Assembly (NCBI RefSeq): GCF_036884655.1
Contig: NC_088359.1
Coordinates: forward strand, 19,010,001 to 19,074,000
Direction: 5' to 3'
Length of the DNA stretch: 64,000 bases
Source: Musa acuminata AAA Group
Lineage: Eukaryota; Streptophyta; Magnoliopsida; Zingiberales; Musaceae
Made by a program: the position numbers and the translations under genes
Notes under the pieces: generated by a model
Told to the model about the DNA's origin: nothing
The model's database searches: none
Seen by the model: the letters and a program-made list of their open reading frames with translations, nothing else
Shown: positions 11,051 through 20,600 of the stretch, in pieces
Layout of the letters: the number at the start of each line of letters is the position of its first letter
How positions within the stretch are numbered: position 1 is the first letter of the stretch

Positions 11051-12604
11051 TCTATTACGCGTCCACCCATGTTCAGTGGGACGGACTACACCTACTGGAA
11101 GACCCGAATGAGGATCTTTCTTATTTCTATGGATTTTGAACTGTGGAATCTTGTCGAAAACGGATTTTCGAAGTCTTCTCTTCCAATGATTGATTGGAAT
11201 GATTTGGAGAAGAAGGCTTTCGCTCTTAATGCAAAGGCTATGAATGCCTTATTTTGTGCACTTAATAAAAATGAGTTTAACCGTGTTTCAACTTGTGAAA
11301 CTGCATTTGATATTTGGCACACACTCGAAGTGACCCATGAGGGCACAAGTAGAGTAAAAGAGTCAAAAATCAATTTGCTGTTACATTCTTTCGAACTTTT
11401 TCGGATGAAACCGAGTGAAACCATTGGCGACATGTTTACCCGTTTCACGGATGTTGTCAACGGTCTAAAAGGACTCGGAAAGAGCTTTTCGGATTTTGAG
11501 CTTGTTAATAAGATACTAAGATCCCTTCCTAAGAGTTGGGATCCTAAAGTCACTGCTATTCAAGAGGCAAAAGATCTGCGAAATTTCCCTCTTGAAGAAC
11601 TAATCGGGTCATTAATGACCTACGAAATGACTTGTAAAGCTTATAAAGAGCAAGAAGACATCCTTCCAAAGAACAGGAAGGATATGGCACTCAAAACTTC
11701 TGAATGCCACTTGAGAGAAAACTCAAGTGATGAGGACTGTGATGATGACTTGGCACTTCTAACAAGAAAGTTTAAAAAGTTTTTTAAAAGAAACAAGTTT
11801 AAGAATGATACAAAAAATAAACTTGAACCCAAGAAGGACCAAGTAATCTGCTATGAATGCAAAAAGCCGGGACACTACAAGAGTGATTGTCCCCAAGTCA
11901 AAAGGAGAACATCAAAGAAGAAGGTGCTTCAAGCAACATGGGATGACTCAAGCGCATCCGAAGAAGAGGAGTCCAACACCGAGCAAGTTGCTCATTACGC
12001 CTTAATGGCCATCGAAGATGAGGTAACAAATTCAATAGATGCAGATTTATCATTCGATGAATTATTAAATGCTTTCCATGAATTGTTTGATGAATGCAAA
12101 AATATCAGTAGAAAATATAAATTGCTGAAAAAGGTGCATGATAGTCTTACTTGTGAGTTTGACAAGTTAAAAGTTGAACATCATGATAGTTTACATTCAT
12201 GTATCAAATGTCATGATTTAGAAACTTTCCAAAAAGAAAACCTGCTACTCAAGGACACCTTGAAGAAATTCGAGGTTGGTAGCAAGTCATTGAACATGAT
12301 CCTTGCAAACAAGGGTCACGTTCCAAAAAGAAGTGGAATTGGATTTGTGAGAAGTCCTCACCTAAATCCAACCACTTTTATAAAAGGCTCCATCTTACAT
12401 GTTCAACACCAAGCAAAATGCAACTTTTGTTGCAAAATTGGACACAAGACACATTGTTGTCCATTCAAGAAAATAAGTCCAAACAAATTGATTTGGGTTC
12501 CTAAAGGAACCATGAAAAATTCTATGCAACATGATAAGAAATGTAGATCTATTTGTGAGGCACCCAAAAGCAAATGGGTTCCTAAAAATCATCCCTTCCT
12601 ATAG
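11051..12604 (+). CDS. B copy 1 Gag, body (Sirevirus Ty1/copia type, two zinc knuckles)
   Basis: This is codon 11 onward of a 527-residue Gag; the first ATG left in frame is at 11069. It would coat element RNA in cytoplasmic particles. A UBN2/Retrotran_gag_2-type region contains FSGTDYTYWKTRMRIFLIS and the strongly SIRE-like KAMNALFCALNKNEFNRVS, then LRSLPKSWDPKVTAIQEAKD. The first CCHC knuckle is CYECKKPGHYKSDC (near residue 277). An acidic SASEEEESNTE stretch and a probable coiled coil follow. The second CCHC, CNFCCKIGHKTHCC, is near residue 467, and the protein ends with KWVPKNHPFL. No protease or pol follows. The body is intact apart from the C insertion. An upstream in-frame extension into the C LTR has no ATG. 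Confidence 0.88.
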   Translation, partial: SITRPPMFSGTDYTYWKTRMRIFLISMDFELWNLVENGFSKSSLPMIDWNDLEKKAFALNAKAMNALFCALNKNEFNRVSTCETAFDIWHTLEVTHEGTSRVKESKINLLLHSFELFRMKPSETIGDMFTRFTDVVNGLKGLGKSFSDFELVNKILRSLPKSWDPKVTAIQEAKDLRNFPLEELIGSLMTYEMTCKAYKEQEDILPKNRKDMALKTSECHLRENSSDEDCDDDLALLTRKFKKFFKRNKFKNDTKNKLEPKKDQVICYECKKPGHYKSDCPQVKRRTSKKKVLQATWDDSSASEEEESNTEQVAHYALMAIEDEVTNSIDADLSFDELLNAFHELFDECKNISRKYKLLKKVHDSLTCEFDKLKVEHHDSLHSCIKCHDLETFQKENLLLKDTLKKFEVGSKSLNMILANKGHVPKRSGIGFVRSPHLNPTTFIKGSILHVQHQAKCNFCCKIGHKTHCCPFKKISPNKLIWVPKGTMKNSMQHDKKCRSICEAPKSKWVPKNHPFL

Positions 12605-13360
12605 AAACATTAAAATTTTAGGCCGGAGCAAGAAATAATATTCTGCTCCTTGACTCTCGATAGGCATAAACCAAGAGTCAAAAAGGAACTCACAACGCTT
12701 AAGTAACAAGTGGAAGTTGTGAAATCACAAATACGATTTGGATACAACCTTATTAGAAACATATGATATCCAAATTCACATATTCCCTTGATCTTCGAAC
12801 CCGTCAACACTATCATCTACGAATTAATTCTTGTATCATGAAGAAACTAAATATGTCATGATCTTAAAAGGGATACCAAACAAACTATCAACATACGTAT
12901 GACATATGCACGTTAAAAGACCAATCTTAATTGTTCTGAAATGAAAAAACTCTCCTCAAGGCAAAGACTCCCTGATCAAATCACATTAGGTGCTCACTGG
13001 CTGCAGGCGGTGGCACCTCTCCAGCTGGCGGTGGCACCTCCAGCTACCACGGGTTGCCAGAGGTTGCACCGCTCCAGCCAGAGGTGCAACCGCCCGCAAC
13101 TCTGCTTTTTTAAACCCACGCTAGGGCCGGCAGTGGAACCGACCCCAACTCACTCCCATTTCCTCCTCTACTCTTCCAAGTCTCCTCCATTCTCATTTCA
13201 CTCCTCTAAGCCTTCCAAATACCCCCCATTTCGGAGCAAAACATCAAGAATCCTTCCTTCTCTTGAAGATTTCACAAAGGTACTCTCTAAGAAGCCCTTA
13301 AATTCTGTGTTGTTCTTCATTTACCCTTGCTCATCATCATCCCTCTAAACAGCAGTAGTT
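12605..13360 (+). other. B copy 1 spacer between gag and ORF2, with GC palindrome cassette
   Basis: The first 400 bp are AT-rich with no gene. At about 13006-13100 a GC cassette appears with GGCGGTGGCACC and AGGTGCAACCGCC palindromes like those in the LTRs, followed by TTTTTTAAACCC and a CT-rich stretch up to the ORF2 start. An ATG-initiated 135-residue frame at 12941-13348 covers the cassette but looks like no known protein; I treat it as chance. Equivalent cassettes lie at 24904-24997 and 43546-43635. Confidence 0.6.
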
Positions 13361-14467
13361 ATGGGATCTAGAAGATCCTCAAGGGACAAGGGAAAGAGGA
13401 GTTTAGTAGAAGAGTTTGATTTCACTCTTTTCGATTCAAAAAACCATGCTGAAAATTTTCTCTCTTTCGAACTTAGATGTATCAATAAGGGAAAATACGT
13501 AGATCTAAATGAACTAAGAGACTTAGAGACTATCCAATGGTTTGCAAACCTAGATCTACTTCCAATCTTGCAGATTAATGAACCCATCTATCCTAGGCTA
13601 GTTAGATTATTTTACAATAACATACAAATAGATGATGAAGAAAGGATGTCCACCTATCTTTTAGGACAACACATCTCAATCACTGATAGGTTCATTTGTG
13701 ATATGATAGGCATTCCCATAAAAAGCATAGGACTTTACTTTAGAGGATCATGGGATGATGAAAGTATTGGAACATCCTATGTTGAAGCCTTAGGAACAAT
13801 CTTTGCCAATCCTAACATAGCATTGGTTCCTCAAAGTTGTGAACATCTATTGCCTTTGAACACTAAGATACTTCATCATATCATGACTAGTATAATTCTT
13901 CCTAAACAATACCATCATGATGAAATAAGTCAATTAGAATTAGGAACTATGTACTTAATCATGAAGGGACATGACATCTGTCTTGGTTATCTTATCCAAC
14001 AAAACATGTTAGAATTATCTAAGAAAGATATGATGCTCCCATATGGTGGTATAATCACAAGAATAATGAAAGCTTACGACATTCTAATACCACTAGAAAA
14101 AGAAGTAATGAAAGTAGATCGATTCAGCATAATAAATAAAAATCTACTTCACCGACTAAGATGTTACTATTGAAACGGTAACTGGGTTAGAATCCCTAGA
14201 AGGACCGATCACCCTCAACCTGAACCAGAACCGGAAACACCAGTATTTAGGGGTACCCAATCTCCTCCGACCCTTCACTTTGAGGAAATACATTCAGTTG
14301 AGCAAACTCATACATCCATCGAAGAAATTGGGATTCGAATGGATCGATTCGAACAGAGACAAGAACGGATTGAACAACGACAAGATCAAATCCTATCTGA
14401 GCTGCAGCAAATTCATAGTCAATTTGACTCCTTGTTTAGGCACTTTAATTTTCCACCTCATCAATGA
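13361..14467 (+). pseudogene. B copy 1 ORF2, 'putative plant transposon protein'-like, one nonsense codon
   Basis: From the ATG at 13361 (MGSRRSSRDKGKR) the frame runs 368 codons to TGA at 14465, broken only by a TGA at 14171-14173. The N-terminus is basic. The central part, with WFANLDLLPILQ, NEPIYPRLVRLFYNN and LLGQHISIT, resembles the plant domain annotated 'putative plant transposon protein' (Pfam Transposase_32, from memory), whose function is unknown. After the stop come a PEPEPE-rich linker and a predicted coiled coil (RMDRFEQRQERIEQRQDQI). It sits where pol should be. It is neither RT nor integrase, and I see no catalytic motif. An env-like role cannot be excluded, but no signal peptide or membrane segment is evident. 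Confidence 0.75.
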
Positions 14468-14704
14468 ACTTGTTGAACACCTGTTGTTGTTGTAAACTTC
14501 TTATGTTACTTCTGATGTGCTGGCTGTAAACATCTATCGTAGGAAACATATATCTTGCGCCTTGTGGTAAAAGTTATCTCAGATTTTTATGGTATCATTA
14601 TTGCTTGGTATGTGATGTGTCCAAATTAAGAATGTTGTGCTTTGAAACTAAAAGTTTTGAAAACCTTGTGCTTTGATTTCATTCTGAATTAGGAATGTTG
14701 ATGT

Positions 14705-14742
14705 GTCCGAATAGATAAATTTGTTAAAATTATTTTTCGGAC
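14705..14742 (+). promoter_or_regulatory. Conserved 38-nt inverted repeat, B copy 1
   Basis: GTCCGAA at the left and TTCGGAC at the right are perfect 7-bp arms around 24 AT-rich bases. The same arms and same total length occur at 26578-26615, 45349-45386 and 50668-50705. Confidence 0.7.
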
Positions 14743-15476
14743 TATGTTGAATGATCAAATCACTTGATTGCCATGTTTCTATGATTATATGTGAAAATCT
14801 GTAACAAAATCTTGTCCGAATCAATCTTATTCAACAGATTTTCTCGTACACCTTCATGAAAAATAAGTTTCTGAAATAAATTTGATGAAGTGATTCATGT
14901 GTATGTATTCCATCCTGCAAAATCTTTATAAAAGGGGAAGAAGTATTTAAAGCAATCAATGTAAAATTCCTCTATAAGCTTGCTATTGTTACTTTTCTGG
15001 TATCATAATGTTTTTTGTTGATGACAAAGGCGGAGATATATGAATTGATAAACACTGCTATGATTATGCCATCCTTGCATCACCAAGAGATATATGAACA
15101 TGTGCTAAAGTTTGCATTATGCCCTGAGTTGATATCCTATCATATGAAGAAAATGCAAAACTTGCTAGAATATTTCAAATGTGTGCATCATGTAATAGTG
15201 CTTCACAGCTTTATATGATAATGTTCAAACTATATGATGAATAGTTACAAACACAATCATACAAACTTGATGATGTATGTCAGGCCTTGACATCATCCTT
15301 GAAGAGATACATCATGATGAGTATCATGATGGGAGTATTGATAAGTTTAACTGATCTAACTTATCAATACGTCACTTGAATTCTTAGGTATTGAATTCAA
15401 GGTTGACTTATCTCAACTATGGCATATAGACAGGGGGAGTTAAGGATAACTCCATTATCAATTGATTGTCATCATC

Positions 15477-15490
15477 AAAAAGGGGGAGAT
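15477..15490 (+). promoter_or_regulatory. B polypurine tract, copy 1
   Basis: AAAAAGGGGGAGAT directly precedes the TGTTGAATC of LTR2 and is the expected plus-strand primer site. Copy 2 is at 27350-27363. Confidence 0.88.
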
Positions 15491-17554
15491 TGTTGAATCT
15501 CGGATTTTGATGATGAAGTCAATTGTCATTTGTTGTCTAATCTATGTGTTTAGATAAGTGTGCAGGATTAACTACGATGAAAGTTAGACAAGCAGCAGGA
15601 GTTGCGCCGGAGTCAAGTTCATGTTCACATTGGAAGTTCGAGAGTTCGGCGGAAGTTCGGACGGTCGTCGGAGGTTCTGCGAGAACAGATCCGAGAAGTC
15701 CAGAAGCTTGCCAAGCGAAGCTCATCGGAACTTGCCAAGTGGATCGTCGCAAAGTCCAGGAGTTTGCCGGAAGTCCACAGGAGCATCACCGAGGGTTCAT
15801 CGGATGATCGACGGAAGTTCGCCGGAAACTCGCCGGAAGAAGCGATTGACGCACCGAAGCAAAGCTGCAGAAATTGTCTTAGATTTAATCATAGTTAGCA
15901 CATTGATTAAGTTGGAAAATGGGAGGTGATCCCATTGGCTTAATCTTGGGGCAATTGGGCCCCTGAAAGACTGAAATTGGGCCGAATGGAACTAACCATT
16001 CGGACCCTGATTGCACCAGGAGGTGCAACCGCTTAGGCCAAGAGGTGGCACCGCCTGGGCTAAGCCTCCCAGCGAGACTGGGCGGTGCAACCTCCCCAGC
16101 CAGGAGGTGGCACCGCCTGAGCTCAGTCTTCGAGCAAGACTGGGCGGTGCAACCTCCCTGACAGAGAGGTGGCACCCCTAAGCTCGGTCTTCGAGCTCTG
16201 GCAGAGAGGTGCAACCGCCTCAGTCAAGAGGTGGCACCACCTGGGCTAAGTCTTCGAGCTCTGTCGGGCGGTGCAACCTCTCCAGTCAAGAGGTGCAACC
16301 GCCTGATCCCGGAATTCCGGGATTTGATCGTTTTGAGCTCCAAATTTGAATTGGGTTGGGGCCTATAAATACCCCACCCATTCAGCACTGAAGAGATACA
16401 GACCTACACCGAAATCTTGATCTTTTCTGTGATTCTAAGAGCTCAAAAGTGTTGTTAAGCCTTTAAGTCTCCTCCTTCTATTCTTCAAGTTTTTGAGTTG
16501 TAAAGTGAGGAGAGAAAGGTCTGTAAAGGTTGTCTCCTGAGCCTGTCAAAAGGAGAGAAACTGTAAAAGGGCAGTTGGCCTTCGCCTATTGAAGGAAGGC
16601 CTCTAGTTGACGTCGGTGACCTCGTCGGTGGAGGAAGCCAAAAGTGGAGTAGGTCAAGACCGACCGAACCACTCTAAATCTCTGGTTTGCGTTTATTTTG
16701 AGCACTTTATCATTACTGCAAACCTCCTTCATAACTACTGCTTTCTGCGCTTTTACGAACAAGTTCTAAGTGATGTTCCTTCAGAATCTGCATTCATACG
16801 TAAATCGGTGTTTTTGTACATTACAGTTTACGTTTACGTTTTGATTCTGCAAAACTGTCTTCTACGCCTTCACGAACAAGTTTCTAAGTGCTGATCTGTC
16901 CGAATCTGCTTTCAGACGTAAACCAGTGTTTTCGTACGATATTTACATTGCAGTTTACGTTTACGCCTTGATTCTGCAAAACTGACTTCTGCGCTTTTAC
17001 GAACGAGTTTCTAAAGTTCAGATCCTTTTGAAACTGCGTCTAGACGTAAAATTGCGTTTAGACGTAAAACTGCTCAAACTGTATTTAGACGTTTTAAACG
17101 TAAACTGAGTTTAGACGTAAGTCTGCGTTTAGAAGTAAATCTGCGTTTAGACGTAAATCTGCGTTTAGACGTAAATCTGCCTTTAGACGTAAAACTATGT
17201 TTAGACGTAAACTACGTTTAAAGGTAAAACTACGTTTTAGACGTAAACTGAGTTTGGACGTAAATCTGCGTTTAGACGTAAATCTGCGTTTAGACGTAAA
17301 TCTGCGTTTAGACGTAAATCTACGTTTAGACGTAAAACTGCGTTTAGACGCAAAATGCATTTAAACGTAAATTGTGTTTAGACGTAAACTACGTTTAGAC
17401 GTAAACTGCACTTAGTCATAAGTTATCTTTGAGTCGGCTTTTGCTTCAAAACTGATTTTTATCGAACGAACGCAGCTTTTGTTTTTAATCGCTAAAAGAT
17501 TTCCGCTGCACTAATTCACCCCCCCCCCCCCTCTTAGTGCTCTCGATCCTAACA
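15491..17554 (+). repeat. B LTR2, hybrid middle LTR
   Basis: The LTR is 2064 bp. At sites where LTR1 and LTR3 differ, its left part follows LTR3 (for example GTTTAGATAA, TTGCGCCGGAG, CACCACCTGGGCTAAG) and its right part follows LTR1 (CGCCTATTGAAGG, AAGACCGACCG, GTGTTTTTGTAC). The switch falls between about 16250 and 16588. TATA box at 16364-16371, palindromes at about 16007-16315, 18-bp array at about 17037-17405. Confidence 0.93.
17037..17405. repeat. 18-bp tandem array in B LTR2
   Basis: Units close to TGCGTTTAGACGTAAATC. The copy number differs slightly from LTR1 and LTR3, which partly explains the 2051-2064 bp length range. Confidence 0.88.
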
Positions 17555-17556
17555 AT

Positions 17557-17568
17557 TGGTATCAGAGC
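17557..17568 (+). promoter_or_regulatory. B primer binding site, copy 2
   Basis: TGGTATCAGAGC two bases after LTR2. Confidence 0.94.
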
Positions 17569-17605
17569 AAGGTTAACTCTCTAACGGATTAAAACCCAAA
17601 GAGAA

Positions 17606-17635
17606 ATGGCATACGCCGGAAACCAAGAGGGGCAT
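17606..17635 (+). pseudogene. B gag copy 2, first 10 codons, cut off by C
   Basis: It encodes MAYAGNQEGH, the duplicate of 5708-5737. The frame resumes at 22949. Confidence 0.92.
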
Positions 17636-20600
17636 TGTTAGGACTCTAGCTTGGAGAGTCCTAATTGAGAGGGACATTCATGTAAAAATGTTAGGACTCT
17701 AGCTAGGAGAGTCCTAATTGAGAGGGACATTCATGTAGGAGGTTTTTTCTTAGAGAAGAATTAGGAGTTGTAAGGGAATAGGAGTCTTGAGTAGGAGTCC
17801 TATTAGGAGTTGGTTAGAAGTAAGAGTCTTAAGTAGGAGTCCTATTAGGAGTTAGGGTTTAGAAGCCCTATAAATAGCCATGTATTCCTCCTCTTTTCTC
17901 AAGCAATAGATGAATCTTTTCTGCAGCCTTTGAGCAGCAACTTGGAGGGAGGAACCCCTATAGAGTTCCAAGGAGGCCGATCCCCTAAAGAGATCAACCC
18001 CAAGTTTAGAATCTGCAAGGGTTCTAACACCTGGTATCAGAGCAGCGTTCTTGGCGTCTCGCTGCCCTTCCACAGCCATCCATCAACCCTCTACAACCAT
18101 CCAAAGCAATTCCCACAATTGCTTAAAAGATCGTCACCGAATTCCGCCATCATCTCCATCACCGCGGATCATCCTTTGATCTCCCCGTGAATTGCAACAG
18201 GTTCTGGTTTCCTACCTTACTGCTGCTGCAATTTAGTTATCCTTATTCGAAAATCAAAAAAACAAAATCGTTCTTATATTGCTGCATAAACTTTTCGTCA
18301 CAAAGTTTTCATCTCTACGACGAAAGATACATTGCAGAATTCCAGCCGCATAGCACCATCTGTTTGATCTTGCTACTGTGCTTTTTCTATCCAAATTTCT
18401 ACGAAATTTTTATGACATCTTTGACACTTCCTAATAGTGGATTTCCCTTTGGTTTCATCAAAAAATTCTCAATATAAACTACTGATCTTTTATGTCCAAT
18501 CTGCTGCACTTGAATTGCAGAATTCAAGCCGCATAGCACCATCTGTTTGATCTTGCTACTGTGCTTTTTCTTTCCAAATTTCTACGAAATTTTTATGACA
18601 TCTTTGACACTTCCTAACAGTAGATTTCCCTTTGGTTTCATCGAAAAATTCTCAATATAAACTACTGATCTTTTATGTCCAATCTGCTGCACTTGAAAAT
18701 CTATGCTGCAGAAAATTTCAGCTGCATATCGTTGCCTTAACCCATCCATTTGCAATCTTTTTTGAATGAAATTTCTTATAGACTTCATATTTCATCTTGG
18801 CTTCCATCTAAGATTAATCTATTAAGAAATTCATCTCTAAAAACGATTTTATGTTGCTGCAAATTTTCATCGTAACCCGCTGAAATTTTTCGACGATAAT
18901 TCTGCAATTGCAACTTGCACCAATTTCTTTGCTGTTATACTGCCGAAATTTTCTTGATTAAATTAGATATCCTTGCTGTCATATAAACTGTGATTTTGCT
19001 ATCAATTCCCTCCTCAATTCTCTTAAGTTTTTGGTGGAAATTACGTCGAGAAACCGTTGTTTCTTCGACGACAATTCTACTCTTACAAGACAGCACATAC
19101 TTGCTGCAACTTCCACGGATTTCTGTCAAACCTTTGCTACCATCTACCACAGATCCAAAACTTTCATCCAGAGCCCTAAAACTCTACCAAACCACACCCT
19201 CAAACTGCACCCAAAACAGCCACAAAACAAGCCTAAACCGTAGCCTACATCCACCAATCCACCAACACTTTCGACCATCAACTTCTCTCAACCTATACAT
19301 GCCTTTAACCCAACAGCAAAAGAGAGATCTTAACATCATTGATTTGGGGCCATATACTATGGCATCTAAGGAGGCAATCAATGCTAAATTCGAAGCCTTG
19401 GAGGCGCGAATGGAGGATAAGATTCGGACGCTCTTTACCGAACTCAGATTGGGCCGACCACTAAGCCCGAAGAAATCATATCAAGGAGAGAGCTTTGCCC
19501 AATCACACCAAGCCCGAAGAGATGACTTCCAAGAGAGGGGAAGCTCTATGACCAACCCCAACTATCCATGCATGAGAGTGGACTTCCCTAGATGGGAAGA
19601 AGGAGACCCGATTGGTTGGATTTCGCACGCGGAGCGATATTTTCGGTACCACAAAACCGCGGATGTATCTATGGTGAAAATTGCAGCTATACATCTTGAA
19701 GGGGATGCTATTCAATGGTTTGACTGGTTTGAACATACTTATGGAGTCCTTTCATGGCGACAATTCAAAGAAGAACTGCTGATTCGCTTCAGACCAACCA
19801 ATTACGAGAATATTGACGAACAACTAGAAAAGATCCGACAAACCTCCACCATTCAGGAGTACCAAACCAGGTTTGAAAGGTTATCTAATCAAAATCATGA
19901 TTGGTCTCAAAAACAGCTATTGAGGACCTTCATTGAGGGCTTGAAGCCGGAGATCCGAGGAGAAGTTAAAGCGCGACAACCGTATACGCTTATGGTAGCC
20001 ATCTCTTTCGCACGACATCAAGAGGAGCAATTGAACCATGAAGCTCGGAGGACTAGGGTCACTCCTCAACCAGTAATATTGAAGCCCTCAGCCCCCCCTA
20101 CTGTTGACCAAGTCCCTGCACCAAAGAGGTTAATAGGAGAAGAGCTTCGGGAGCGATATGCGAAGGGGTTATGTTGGCATTGTGACGAGCCGTGGAGCCG
20201 TGAGCATCGCTGCAGTAAAGGAGGACTTCTTATGATTGAACCGATAGAAGAAGAGGTCATTGAACATCCAAAAGAGAGCTTTGAATTTGAAGAAGAAGAT
20301 GCAGAAGAAGAGCCACAACCGACCGAAGTTACGGTACATACACTAGCTAGCTACTCAAACCCGCAAACGATGAAAATTGGAGGCCTTCTCAAACAACAAC
20401 CAATCACTGTTCTCATCGACACGGGCAGTACTACTAACTTCCTAAATAGTAAGCTTGCTGTTCGGATATCATTACCTATCGAGAATCGCTGCAGGTTTGA
20501 TGTTAAGGTCGCCGACGGACGGATTTTGAATTGTGATCATAGGCGCTTACAGGAGAAACTATTGCTGCAGGACCAAGAGATAATTACAGATTTCTTCCTT

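Larger units (their letters stand above)
14468..15490 (+). other. B copy 1 3' untranslated region with hairpin and polypurine tracts
   Basis: This is AT-rich non-coding sequence. It includes a short remnant that matches the pol 3' end in E (TTGATTTCAT ... TTAGGAATG, about 14675-14703), the 38-nt hairpin at 14705-14742, a PPT-like GATGACAAAGGCGGAGAT (15020-15037), ACAGGGGGAGTTAAGG (about 15430-15446) and the terminal PPT AAAAAGGGGGAGAT just before LTR2. No convincing gene is present. Confidence 0.7.

Noticed and set aside
10946..11068. N-terminal extension of B Gag into the C 3' LTR
   Set aside because: It is open, but its first codon is TTG; there is no ATG before 11069, so a plant ribosome is unlikely to start there.
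13361..14467. ORF2 as an env-like gene
   Set aside because: No signal peptide, transmembrane segment or glycosylated ectodomain pattern is visible; the similarity points to the plant transposon-protein family.
15544..15929. Overlapping frames in the CGGAAG-rich part of the LTRs (also 27417-27802, 39737-39940, 46614-47018, 53083-53328, 61056-61355)
   Set aside because: They recur only because the LTR recurs; several frames overlap on both strands and lie upstream of the LTR TATA box.
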